In this document: positions 55,213 through 63,262 of the stretch, piece by piece
Layout: each line of letters opens with the position of its first letter
Numbering within the stretch: the first letter of the stretch is position 1
DNA from: Rhizobiales bacterium CCH10-E5
GTDB taxonomy: Bacteria > Pseudomonadota > Alphaproteobacteria > Rhizobiales > Beijerinckiaceae
DNA length: 63,397 nucleotides
Direction of reading: 5' to 3'
NCBI GenBank assembly: GCA_001556125.1
Contig: LSIG01000024.1
Location: 1 to 63,397 of the forward strand
Translations under genes and position numbers: made by a program
The notes under the pieces: generated by a model
What the model was told of the DNA's origin: nothing
What the model saw: the letters and a program-made list of their open reading frames with translations, nothing else
Databases searched by the model: none

Positions 55213-56799
55213 TCACTCCTTCCACGCGTCCTTGAAGCCGTCGTTCACGCCGATCGCGGTGGTGACGAGGTTCTTGACGTTGCAGCGATAGATCGTCGGG
55301 AAATCCATCTCGAGCAGCCAGAGCACCGGCACCTCGTCGACGAGCAGCTTCTGCACCTTGGTATAGAGCTCCTGGCGGGCCGCATCCGTGGGGGCGATCG
55401 CTGCTTCCGCGAAGAGCTTGTCGACCTCCGGGTTCACATAGGCGCCCTGGTTGCCGAAGGGGTTGCCCTTGACGATGTTGGTCGAGATGTAGTTGCGCGC
55501 CACGCCGGTCGCCGGGTCGCCGAGCTGGTAGAGGAAGTTGAAGGTCAGGTCGAAATCGCCGTTGCTGGCCTTCTGCGTCCAGCCCGGGACGTCGGTGGTC
55601 TCGATCGAGACATTGATGCCGACATCGGTCAGGTTCTGCTTGATGGCTTCCGCCCAGCGGCTCCAGACCTCGCCATAGGGCAGCGCCAGGATCTTGAGCG
55701 GCTCGCCCTTGTAGCCGGAGGCCTTGACCAGTTCCTTCGCCTTGGCCGGGTCGAAGCCGTATTTCGGCACGTCGGGCGAGTAGAACTTCGTCTTGGAGGA
55801 GATCGGGCCGGTCGGCAGCTTGCCGAGACCGCCCCAGACGACCTCGCGGCCGAATTCGCGGTCGATCGCGAACATCATCGCCTGGCGGAACTGCTTGTTG
55901 GCCAGCGGGCCGCCGCGCGCGATGTTCGGGGTCACCCAGGCATGGGGCGCGAACATCTCCCAGCCCTTGGTGGTGACGCAGGTATTGGGCAGCTTGGAGA
56001 GGCGGGCGACGTCATACACGTCGACGGAGCCGCCGGTCAGCACATCGACCTTGCCGGTCTCGTAAGCGACGGCGCGCGCAGCCGCGTCGGGAATGATCTG
56101 CCAGTAGATCTCGGCGAGGTTCGGCTTGCCCTTCTGCCAGTAGTCCTCGTTCTTCACGAGGTGGATATAGGAGCCCTTCTTCCACTCCTTGAGCTTGAAG
56201 GGGCCGGTGCCGATCGGCGTGTTGTTGGCCGGATTGGCGCGATAATCCGTGCCGTCATAGATGTGTTTGGGAATCATCGGTGCGCCGGCGGCCTCCTGCG
56301 AGAGCAGGAGCGGGCCGAAGGGCTGCTTCAGCGTGATCCGCACCGTCAGATCGTCGACCTTCTCGATCTTCTCGACCTGGTTGTTGGCGATCGGGCGCCA
56401 GCGCGGATGCACCTCGCGCAGGAATTTGTCGAGCGAGAAGACGACGTCGTCGGCCGTGAACGGCTTGCCGTCATGCCATTTCACGCCCTCCTGGAGCTTG
56501 AAGGTGTAGACCTTGGAGTCCGGCGAGATCTCCCAGCTCTTGGCGAGCGAGGGCTGCGGCTGCAGCTTGTCGTCGTAGCGCAGCAGCGACTCGTAGATGT
56601 TCCCGGCGACCATGTTGGTCGGGCCGTTCTGGTTCAGCCCCTGCATCAGCATCGGCGGCTCGGGCTGGACGACGACATGCACCGTCCCGCCCTGTTTCGG
56701 CGTCTGGGCGAGGGCCGGCAGGCTGAGGCCGAGCAGGCCGATGAGGCCGAGCGCCGTGGCGGCCGCCAGCCGCCCCCGAAGGACTGATGAAGTCGTCAT
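55213..56799 (-). CDS. Peptide-type ABC transporter substrate-binding protein, second operon
   Basis: The 528-aa family-5 solute-binding protein has a Sec signal (about 1-31, ending LPALAQT) and the DppA-like WHDGKPFTADDV, NTPIGTGPFKLKEWKKGSYI and KQFRQAMMFAIDREFGRE. It heads the second peptide-ABC operon of binding protein, two permeases, fused ATPase and M20 deacylase. Unlike its counterpart in the first operon it uses a Sec rather than a twin-arginine signal. The ligand cannot be told. Confidence 0.93.
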   Translation of the reverse strand: MTTSSVLRGRLAAATALGLIGLLGLSLPALAQTPKQGGTVHVVVQPEPPMLMQGLNQNGPTNMVAGNIYESLLRYDDKLQPQPSLAKSWEISPDSKVYTFKLQEGVKWHDGKPFTADDVVFSLDKFLREVHPRWRPIANNQVEKIEKVDDLTVRITLKQPFGPLLLSQEAAGAPMIPKHIYDGTDYRANPANNTPIGTGPFKLKEWKKGSYIHLVKNEDYWQKGKPNLAEIYWQIIPDAAARAVAYETGKVDVLTGGSVDVYDVARLSKLPNTCVTTKGWEMFAPHAWVTPNIARGGPLANKQFRQAMMFAIDREFGREVVWGGLGKLPTGPISSKTKFYSPDVPKYGFDPAKAKELVKASGYKGEPLKILALPYGEVWSRWAEAIKQNLTDVGINVSIETTDVPGWTQKASNGDFDLTFNFLYQLGDPATGVARNYISTNIVKGNPFGNQGAYVNPEVDKLFAEAAIAPTDAARQELYTKVQKLLVDEVPVLWLLEMDFPTIYRCNVKNLVTTAIGVNDGFKDAWKE

Positions 56800-57102
56800 G
56801 GGTCTCTCCCTGTAGCGTTACGCCGTCACGAGCGGCGGAGCCCCCTCAGACTCCGTCCGGCGCCGACTAGAACACAGCATGCAGCCGTCGCACAGGCCAT
56901 CGGCCCGTGCGGTGGCGCGGGAGAGCTTTCAAGTTACGGGCCATGATGGGGCGCGTGCGGCCGCTTTCGCACGATGTTGCGCGCGACGGCCCGGAGGGAA
57001 AACAATCGGGGAAAGGACCGTACCGGGCACTGCGCCCGGCACATGGCCGCCGGGCGCAGGATGCGGGGGCCGGCGAGCGGATCGCCGGCCGCGAAGCGTG
57101 TC
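56800..57102. other. Intergenic region between the second peptide operon and cytochrome c
   Basis: The 303 nt should hold the promoter of the peptide operon and the end of the cytochrome transcript. No gene is supportable. A 9-bp stem-loop at 57068-57090 is the only clear structure. Confidence 0.5.
57068..57090 (-). terminator. Stem-loop after the cytochrome c gene
   Basis: GGCCGGCGA / TCGCCGGCC with a 5-nt loop, 13 nt downstream of the cytochrome c stop in its own direction. No U-tract follows, so termination may be weak or Rho-dependent. Confidence 0.45.
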
Positions 57103-57501
57103 TCAGAGCTTTTTGCCGTCCTTGCCGAACTGCTTGAGGAAGGCCGTCAGATCGGCGATTTCCTTGTCGTTCTTGATGCCGGCGAACACCATCTTCGTGC
57201 CCGGGATCTTGGCGCGCGGGTCCTTGATGTATTCGGCGAAGACCGCCTCATCCCAGGTGATGCCGGAGTTCTTGTTCGCCGCCGAATAGCTGTAGCCATC
57301 GACCGTGCCCGCGGTCCGTCCGAACAGCCCGTTCAGCTGCGGGCCGACGATGTTCTTGGCGCCCTCGCCGATCTGGTGGCAGGCGCGGCACTTGTTCCAG
57401 GAGCGCTCGCCGGCGGCGACATCCTGCGCCGAAGCCGGGGCGGCGAGAAGAGCGGGCGAAAACACCGCGGTCAGGGCGACGAGGCGGGCGAGAGCGTGCA
57501 T
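57103..57501 (-). CDS. Class I c-type cytochrome
   Basis: The 132-aa protein has a Sec signal (about 1-25, ASAQD) and a single heme site CRACH followed by the class I pattern IGEGAKNIVGPQLNGLFGR, GYSYSAANK and the Met ligand in PGTKMVFAG. It is a soluble periplasmic electron carrier of the cytochrome c2/c550 type. It stands alone, convergent with nothing, and ends at a GC-rich stem-loop. Confidence 0.92.
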   Translation of the reverse strand: MHALARLVALTAVFSPALLAAPASAQDVAAGERSWNKCRACHQIGEGAKNIVGPQLNGLFGRTAGTVDGYSYSAANKNSGITWDEAVFAEYIKDPRAKIPGTKMVFAGIKNDKEIADLTAFLKQFGKDGKKL

Positions 57502-57615
57502 GCGGAGTTCCTTGGCTTGCGGCGCGGGTCGACGAGCAGGCCGACCCTGGAACTGGCATAATCCAAAGAGGGCGCCCGGCTAAGGGGCCAATTCGACGCG
57601 GAGCCTCCGGTTCCC

Positions 57616-58446
57616 TCAGGCGAGGCGGCCGATCCAGTCCGCCACCGTCGCGGTGAAGGCATCCGGCCGCGACACCGGGAAGAGGTGCCCGCCGGTATCG
57701 AGCATCGTCTTGGCGCAGCCGGGCAAGGCGGCGACGATCTCCTCCTGCAGGAAGGCCGGGACGACCATGTCGTCGCGGGCGCCCAGCACCAGCACCGGAA
57801 CGGTCAGAGCCGACATCTGATCGCGGCCGTCGAAGGCCAGCAGCGCATCGATCCGCTCGCGCATCACCTCCTGCTGCACGGCGGTCAGCGGCGCGGCCGC
57901 CAGTGCCGCCTCGTAGACATGCCAGTTGGCCTCGATCCAGGCCGGCGGATAGGCGCAGAGCACCGAGGTGGCAGCGTATGCTTCCGGGTTCGTTCCGATG
58001 ATCTCGCGCCGCGCGCCGAAATAGCCGGCCATATAGTGGTTCGGCCTTAGCCAGCTCCCGCTCAGGATCAGCCCGCCGACCCGCTCGGGGGCGAGATGCG
58101 CGAGCGTCTGAGCGATGCAGCCGCCGGTCGAGTGGCCGAGCACCACGGCCCGGTCGATCCCGGCCTCGTCGAGCACGGCGAGACAGTCGCGCGCGAGGGT
58201 CTCGATGCTGCAGGCGTCGCTGCCGCGCGTGCTGGCGCCGATGCCGCGCTGATCGAAGCGGATGACGCGGAAGGAGCGCGCCAGCGTCTCGGCGATGCTC
58301 GCCCAGAACGCCGCCCCGCCGCCGAGCCCGGTGACAAGGAGCAGGGGCTGGCCGCGGCCCTCCACAAAGGCGCTCAGCACGGCGCCATCCGGGGTGCGGA
58401 CGTCGAAGCCGGCCGGGGCGGGCAGGTCGCTCTGGTGAGCGGTCAT
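57616..58446 (-). CDS. Alpha/beta-fold hydrolase
   Basis: The 276-aa enzyme has the oxyanion strand LLLVTGLGGGAAFWA, RVIRFDQRGIGAST, the nucleophile elbow LGHSTGGCIAQT (Ser), and a C-terminal His in DTGGHLFPVSRPD. It resembles RutD-like and 3-oxoadipate enol-lactonase-like hydrolases. The substrate is unknown. I start at ATG 58446, which has AGGAGG 7 nt upstream; the frame runs much further upstream only as an antisense shadow of the FecR gene. It is divergent from the FecR-Crp-cyclase cluster. Confidence 0.9.
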   Translation of the reverse strand: MTAHQSDLPAPAGFDVRTPDGAVLSAFVEGRGQPLLLVTGLGGGAAFWASIAETLARSFRVIRFDQRGIGASTRGSDACSIETLARDCLAVLDEAGIDRAVVLGHSTGGCIAQTLAHLAPERVGGLILSGSWLRPNHYMAGYFGARREIIGTNPEAYAATSVLCAYPPAWIEANWHVYEAALAAAPLTAVQQEVMRERIDALLAFDGRDQMSALTVPVLVLGARDDMVVPAFLQEEIVAALPGCAKTMLDTGGHLFPVSRPDAFTATVADWIGRLA

Positions 58447-58620
58447 GGGGCAACCTCCTTTTCGACCGGTGCGTTGCAGCCCGGCCTTGCGCCAAGGATG
58501 GCGCAGCCGACCGGGCACCGCCATGGTCGCCACGGCAGGGGCGAGACGCGGTCGGCGCAGGACAGTGCCGCATGAACCAGCCTTCGCCCCCCGGCGACCG
58601 ATAGGATATCGGCCAGTCCC

Positions 58621-58647
58621 ATGCTCCTCCGCTTGACCGTGGAGCAT
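58621..58647. promoter_or_regulatory. Inverted repeat in the hydrolase / FecR divergent promoter region
   Basis: ATGCTCC (58621-58627) and GGAGCAT (58641-58647), 13-nt spacer, about 45 nt before the FecR gene, flanking a TTGACC. It could be an operator or a hairpin in the leader. It does not match the CTGTTCC palindrome upstream of the OmpA/TPR gene. Confidence 0.35.
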
Positions 58648-58690
58648 CGGGCATGGGCAACTGTATCGCGGGCTGAAAAGGGCGGGCGTC

Positions 58691-59353
58691 ATGGCTGGGA
58701 TCGAGGATCGAGCGTCGGGGGCGGGTGAAGGGGCGCTGGACCGCCGCCGCCTCATGCGCGCCGCCACCCTGCTCGGTCTCGGTGGCCTGCCGCTGGCCGC
58801 CCTGGCGCAGACCACGGCAGAGCGCGCGCCGACCGCCGGGCTGGTGACCGATCTGCGGGGGGATGCGATGGCCCAGCTCCGCGAGACGCGGCGTAGGCTC
58901 GCGACCGACGGCCCCGTTTTCGTCGGGGATCGCGTCGAGACGGGCGACGAGGCCCGCGCCGGCTTCCGGCTCGGGCGCGCCACCGAACTGCGCCTCGGCG
59001 AGAGGGCCCGGATCACCATCGACCGCTTCATCATCGACGCCGGCGGCACCATCACACTGGGAGCGGGCGCGCTGCTGGTCGACAAGGCACCCGGCGGCGA
59101 GGCCGGGCGGATCCGCGTGCGCTCCTCCTACGGGTTGATCGCGGTGCGCGGCACGCGTTTCTTCGCCGGCCCGAGCAACGGCGTTTTCGGCGTCTTCGTC
59201 GAGCGCGGCGAGGTCGCCGTGCGGGCCGCCGGCCGGGAGGTCGTGCTGACGGCGGGCGAGGGCACGGACATCGCCCGCCGCGGTGCCGCGCCGACGCCCG
59301 CCCGGCGCTGGGGTGAGGCGCGCATCGCGGCCGCGCTCGCCCAGATCGCCTGA
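58691..59353 (+). CDS. FecR-domain protein, twin-arginine or Sec exported
   Basis: The 220-aa protein has an RRRLMRAATLLGLGGLPLAA signal segment at about 19-38 and a FecR domain with GDRVETGDEARAGFRLG, TELRLGERARITIDRF and YGLIAVRGTRFFAGPSNG. FecR domains act as periplasmic sensors or structural modules. No sigma factor or TonB receptor is nearby, unlike the classical Fec system. It is 2 nt from the Crp/Fnr gene, so it is the first gene of the cluster. Its role may be in the envelope rather than in iron sensing. Confidence 0.88.
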   Translation: MAGIEDRASGAGEGALDRRRLMRAATLLGLGGLPLAALAQTTAERAPTAGLVTDLRGDAMAQLRETRRRLATDGPVFVGDRVETGDEARAGFRLGRATELRLGERARITIDRFIIDAGGTITLGAGALLVDKAPGGEAGRIRVRSSYGLIAVRGTRFFAGPSNGVFGVFVERGEVAVRAAGREVVLTAGEGTDIARRGAAPTPARRWGEARIAAALAQIA

Positions 59354-59355
59354 CG

Positions 59356-60054
59356 ATGGAGTCCTCCGCCATCGCGGCCATGCTGGGCGAGGCCGGCTTC
59401 TTCGCCGGGCTGCCGCCGCAGGCGCTGCTCGACTGCGCCGCCGAGTTCCGCGAGCAACGCTTCGAGGCCGGCCAGATGCTGTTCGCCCGCGGCGAGGCGG
59501 GTGACCGTCTCCTTCTCGTCGCCGAGGGGCGCGTGCGCCTGTCCGTGACGACCGAGGAAGGCCGCGAACTCAGCATGCGCCACGCCGCGCGCGGCGATCT
59601 TCTGGGCGAGATCGCGGTTCTCGACGGCGGAACCCGCAGCGCGGATGCCGTGGCGATAACCCCGGTCTTGGCCCTGTCCCTGCGCCGGGCGGCGCTCGAC
59701 CAGCTCAGGGCGCGCCATCCCGAACTCTCGGCCGGGATCGTCGCCTTCCTCTGCCGCCGCCTGCGCCAGACCACCGACCAGCTCGAGGGCATCGCGCTCT
59801 ATCCGATCGAGGCGCGGCTCGCGCGCTTCCTGCTGGTGGGGCTCGCCGGCCGCCGTGCCGCGCCCGGCAAACGCGTGCCGCTCGACATGGCGTTCTCGCA
59901 GGGCGAGCTGGCGCAGCTGCTCGGCGCCAGCCGGCCCAAGGTGAATGCGGCGCTCGGCGCGCTCGAACAGGCCGGCGCCATCCGCCGCACGGCCGACCGT
60001 CTCTTCTGCGACCCCGATCTTCTCGCCAGAGCGGCCGGAACCGGCGATGGCTGA
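59356..60054 (+). CDS. Crp/Fnr-family transcriptional regulator
   Basis: The 232-aa regulator has an N-terminal cNMP-binding domain with the phosphate-binding cassette GEIAVLDGGTRSADA (Glu, Arg, Ser present as in CRP) and a C-terminal winged helix with FSQGELAQLLGASRPKVNAA. The recognition helix SRPKVNAAL lacks the Glu and second Arg of E. coli CRP (SRETVGRIL), so it should not read the TGTGA site. There is no Fe-S cysteine set. It is directly followed by a class III cyclase gene, so cAMP is the likely ligand. A 7-bp-arm palindrome at 61892-61909 may be its operator. Confidence 0.9.
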   Translation: MESSAIAAMLGEAGFFAGLPPQALLDCAAEFREQRFEAGQMLFARGEAGDRLLLVAEGRVRLSVTTEEGRELSMRHAARGDLLGEIAVLDGGTRSADAVAITPVLALSLRRAALDQLRARHPELSAGIVAFLCRRLRQTTDQLEGIALYPIEARLARFLLVGLAGRRAAPGKRVPLDMAFSQGELAQLLGASRPKVNAALGALEQAGAIRRTADRLFCDPDLLARAAGTGDG

Positions 60055-61860
60055 GAGCCGGCTGCGGCCGTCCAGGCCCGTCTTCGCCGGCCTGCTGGCG
60101 GGATTGGCCGTGCTCCTGCTGGCGCAGACGGCGCCGTCCGCCTGGCGCGACGGCTTGCGGGAGCGCGTCTTCGACCTGACGCTGGACGCGAGTGCCCCGT
60201 GGCGCCCGGCCACGCCCGAGACCCGTATAGCCTTCGTCGCCATCGACGACACGAGCCTGGACGCGGTCGGCCCCTGGCCCTGGCCCCGCGAGACGCTGGC
60301 GCGACTGGTCGCGGCCGTCACGGCCGCCCGGCCCGCCGCCGTCGCTATCGACATCCTGCTGGCGGGGGAGGACTCGCCGCGGGCCCGGTCGTCCTCGGCT
60401 GGGTGCTCGATCCACGCGGCGCCGATGCGCTCGCGCCGGTGCCGGTGCTGCTGCGCGAAGGCGTGTCGCTGGATGGGCTCTGGCGAGAGGCCGGCGCGAG
60501 CGGCCCGCCACCGAGGCTCGCGGCGGCCGCGGCGGGCGCGGGCACGCTGTCCCTGCCGGGCGACGCGGATGGTCTGGTGCGGCGCGTTCCCCTCTTCGTC
60601 GGAGCGGGCGGCGAGCTGCGGCCCGGCCTGGCGCTGGAGGCCGCACGCGTGGCCGCAGGCGCCTCGGGCTATCTGCTCTCGGCCGATCCGCCACGGTTGA
60701 TCTTCGGCTCGGGCAGCCGGCCCCTGCCGCCGGACGGGATGCTGCGGCTGCTGCCTGTGGCAGCCCCGCTTCCCGTCATCCCCGCCTCGGCCCTGCTGCA
60801 GGGCGGGGCCGATCTCGCCTCGCTCGCCGGAGCCGTCGTCGTCATCGGCGGCAGCGCGCCCGAACTCGGGGCGCTGCGGGCGAGCGCGCAGGATCCGCTC
60901 ACCCCTTCCGCCCTTCTCCAGCTCCAGGCCCTGCGCCAGCTCGCCGCCGGCATCGTCCCCTTACGGCCGGCCGGGGCCACCCTCTGGGAGATGGCGCTGG
61001 CGGTGCTGTCCATCGCAGGCGCGGTCCTCGTCGCCCGTCGCCTCGGCCCGCTGCCGGCAGCCCTCGCGATGGCTATTCTGGTTGCCGCACTCATCCTCGC
61101 CACCGCCCTTCTCGCCATGGCCGATCGGCTGGTCGATCCAACGCCGGCTGTGGCGGCGGCGCTGCTGGCCTTTCTCGCCACCTCGCTCGCGGGATTTTCC
61201 GAAACGCGCCGGCGCGAGAGCCGCCTGCGCCGCCGTTTCGAGCAGCATCTGGCACCGGGCGTCGTCGAGCGCATCGTCGCGAGCCCGGACAGCCTCAGGC
61301 TGACCGGCGAGCGGCGCGAGGTCACCGCCCTCTTCACCGACATCGAGGGCTTCACCCGCACCACCCGCGAGGCCGGGCCGGAACAGCTCGTCGCGGTGCT
61401 GGACGGCTATTTCGAGGGCGTCACCCGCATCGTCGGCGAGCATGGCGGCATGGTCGACAAGCTCGTCGGGGACGCGGTCCACGCCCTCTTCAACGCGCCG
61501 CTCGACCTCGAGGACCATCCGCGCCGCGCACTGGACTGCGCCGTCGCGATTCTCGCCTGGACAGAGGCGTATCGGGCGGGCGGTCCTGCCGCCGCGATCG
61601 GCCTCGGCCGCACGCGGCAGGGGCTGGAGACCGGCTTTGCCATCGTCGGCGACGTCGGCTTCGGCGCCAAGCTCGACTACACCGCCCATGGCGAGGCGGT
61701 GAACATGGCCGCGCGGCTCGAGGCGCTGAACAAGGAGCTCGGCTCGTCGATCTGCGTCGGTCCGGCCGCGGCGGCACGCTGCGATCCCGTCCGGCTGCGG
61801 CGGCTCGCCGAGGTCGATCTGCGGGGAATAGGCCCCGTCCCGGTGTTTTCGCCGGCCTGA
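60047..61860 (+). pseudogene. CHASE2-domain class III adenylate cyclase, frameshifted
   Basis: The gene starts at ATG 60047, overlapping the Crp stop by 8 nt. The N-terminal part (anchor helix then VAIDDTSLDAVGPWPWPRE, a CHASE2 start) runs in one frame up to about 60370-60390; the rest (GPVVLGWVLDPRG onward) is open in the next frame from about 60370 to 61860. The second part keeps three membrane helices and a complete cyclase domain: LFTDIEGFTR, DKLVGDAVHALF and GEAVNMAARLEALN, with metal and transition-state residues present. A one-base gain, or a deletion at this point, would restore or explain the break. Either a real mutation, an assembly error in a GC-rich stretch, or slippage at GGGGG (60364-60368). 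The catalytic half could be intact if translated separately. Confidence 0.8.
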
Positions 61861-61891
61861 CGGGGCGGCTGCCGCAGCGTCCGCCCGGTCG

Positions 61892-61909
61892 CTGTTCCGC
61901 CTGGAACAG
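61892..61909 (+). promoter_or_regulatory. Perfect palindrome upstream of the OmpA/TPR gene, candidate Crp-type operator
   Basis: CTGTTCC-GCCT-GGAACAG, 7-bp perfect arms and 4-nt spacer, 85 nt before the start of the OmpA/TPR gene and just after the cyclase gene. A dimeric Crp/Fnr site has the same size and symmetry. That the adjacent Crp/Fnr protein binds it is inference. Confidence 0.5.
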
Positions 61910-61993
61910 TCATCGGGCCGAGAGTGGGGCAGGATCAGCTCATGCCGATCCTCACCGCATGGAGAGGATTGTCCCGAAAAAGGAGTTGACGCT

Positions 61994-63262
61994 ATGGTTC
62001 AGCACTCGATCGACCTTCGTCGCGATCCGGCTGGGGAGCAGGGCGGCGACAGGCCTCGCCGGAGCCGCCGCATGACCCTGCGTTCCGTCACCACCGCCGT
62101 CATGCTCGGGCTCGCCGCGGTCGGCAGCGCCCCTGCCGCCATCGCCCAGCCCGTCGCCGCGGCGCGGGCGCCGGCTCTGCTGCCGCTCGAACAGGCGTTC
62201 ATGAAGGCGGCGACCGATCTCTTCGCCAAACTCCCCGCCGGCGGCGGCGAGGTCACGATGGTCATCGACCCCCTCATCGACGGTATCACCGGCATCCAGT
62301 CGGCGGCAACGCGCGGCTTCGACCGGCGCATCGCCGAACTGGTGGCCGAGCGTTATCCCCATGTGAAGGTCCTCGCCTTCACGCCGGAGAATGTCGCCAA
62401 GGCCCGCTTCGTCTTCATCGGCACCTTCAACACGATCAACAATGCCGGCCAGCCCGGCGGCGACCGCGACGCCTTCTGGATCTGCTTCGCCCTGGTCGAG
62501 CGCGAGGCGAAGACGGTCTATGCCCGCAGCGTCGCCCGCTCCACCGTCGGCGATGTCGATATCGCACCGGCCGCCTCCCATGCCGACTCGCCGGTCTGGG
62601 GGCTGGATGCCGCCACGCGCGCCTACATCGAGGCCTGCCAGCGCTCGCAGCCGGGTACGCCGGTCTCGCCGGCCTATCTCGACCAGCTCGGCGCGGCCGC
62701 CCGCATCCGCGAGGCCGGCGCGGCCTATGAGGCCGGCGACCATCGCCGCGCCCGCGATCTCTACCGCGAGGCCCAGGCCCAGCCGGGCGGCGACCAGCTG
62801 CGCGTGCTGAACGGGCTCTACCTCTCCTACGCCGCGCTCGGCGAAACCGGCGCGGCGGATGAGACCTTCGGCCAGATGGTCGAGCGCGGCTTCAGCCTCG
62901 GCCGGCTCGGCGTGAAGTTCCTGTTCGAGCCGAATTCCACCGCCTTCAACGCCGACCGCAAGCTCTCGGCGAGCTACCCCGCCTGGCTGCGCGAGATCGC
63001 GATGCGGGCGACGCGGGCCGGCGTCTGCCTCGAGGTCGTCGGCCATGCCAGCCGCACCGGCCCCGAGACCCTCAACGACAGGCTCTCCCGCGAGCGGGCG
63101 GAGCGCATCGCCGGGCTGATGAGCTCCCAGGCGCCGGGCATGTCGCAGCGGCTGCGGGCCACCGGGGTCGGCTTCCGCGAGACGCTGGTCGGCCTGCCCC
63201 GGGACGATGCCAGCACGGCGGTCGACCGCCGCGTCGAGTTCAAGACCGCGCCCTGCGCATGA
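61994..63262 (+). CDS. OmpA-family protein with TPR-like middle region
   Basis: The 422-aa protein has a long n-region (26 residues) then a hydrophobic signal (MTLRSVTTAVMLGLAAVGSA), an N-terminal domain of about 150 residues with FVFIGTFNTINN, a TPR-like segment (AAYEAGDHRRARDLYREAQ, NGLYLSYAALGETGAADE) and a C-terminal OmpA-like domain (VKFLFEPNSTAFN, EVVGHASRTGPETLNDRLSRERAERI). The AAAAAGGAG ribosome site supports the first ATG, though MTLRSV at 62072 would give a more typical signal. It should be periplasmic, anchored to peptidoglycan. It overlaps the next start as ATGA. Confidence 0.87.
   Translation: MVQHSIDLRRDPAGEQGGDRPRRSRRMTLRSVTTAVMLGLAAVGSAPAAIAQPVAAARAPALLPLEQAFMKAATDLFAKLPAGGGEVTMVIDPLIDGITGIQSAATRGFDRRIAELVAERYPHVKVLAFTPENVAKARFVFIGTFNTINNAGQPGGDRDAFWICFALVEREAKTVYARSVARSTVGDVDIAPAASHADSPVWGLDAATRAYIEACQRSQPGTPVSPAYLDQLGAAARIREAGAAYEAGDHRRARDLYREAQAQPGGDQLRVLNGLYLSYAALGETGAADETFGQMVERGFSLGRLGVKFLFEPNSTAFNADRKLSASYPAWLREIAMRATRAGVCLEVVGHASRTGPETLNDRLSRERAERIAGLMSSQAPGMSQRLRATGVGFRETLVGLPRDDASTAVDRRVEFKTAPCA

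Noticed and set aside
58447..59085. Extended alpha/beta hydrolase start up to 59085
   Set aside because: The extra 213 residues are an antisense shadow of the FecR gene; ATG 58446 has AGGAGG 7 nt upstream.
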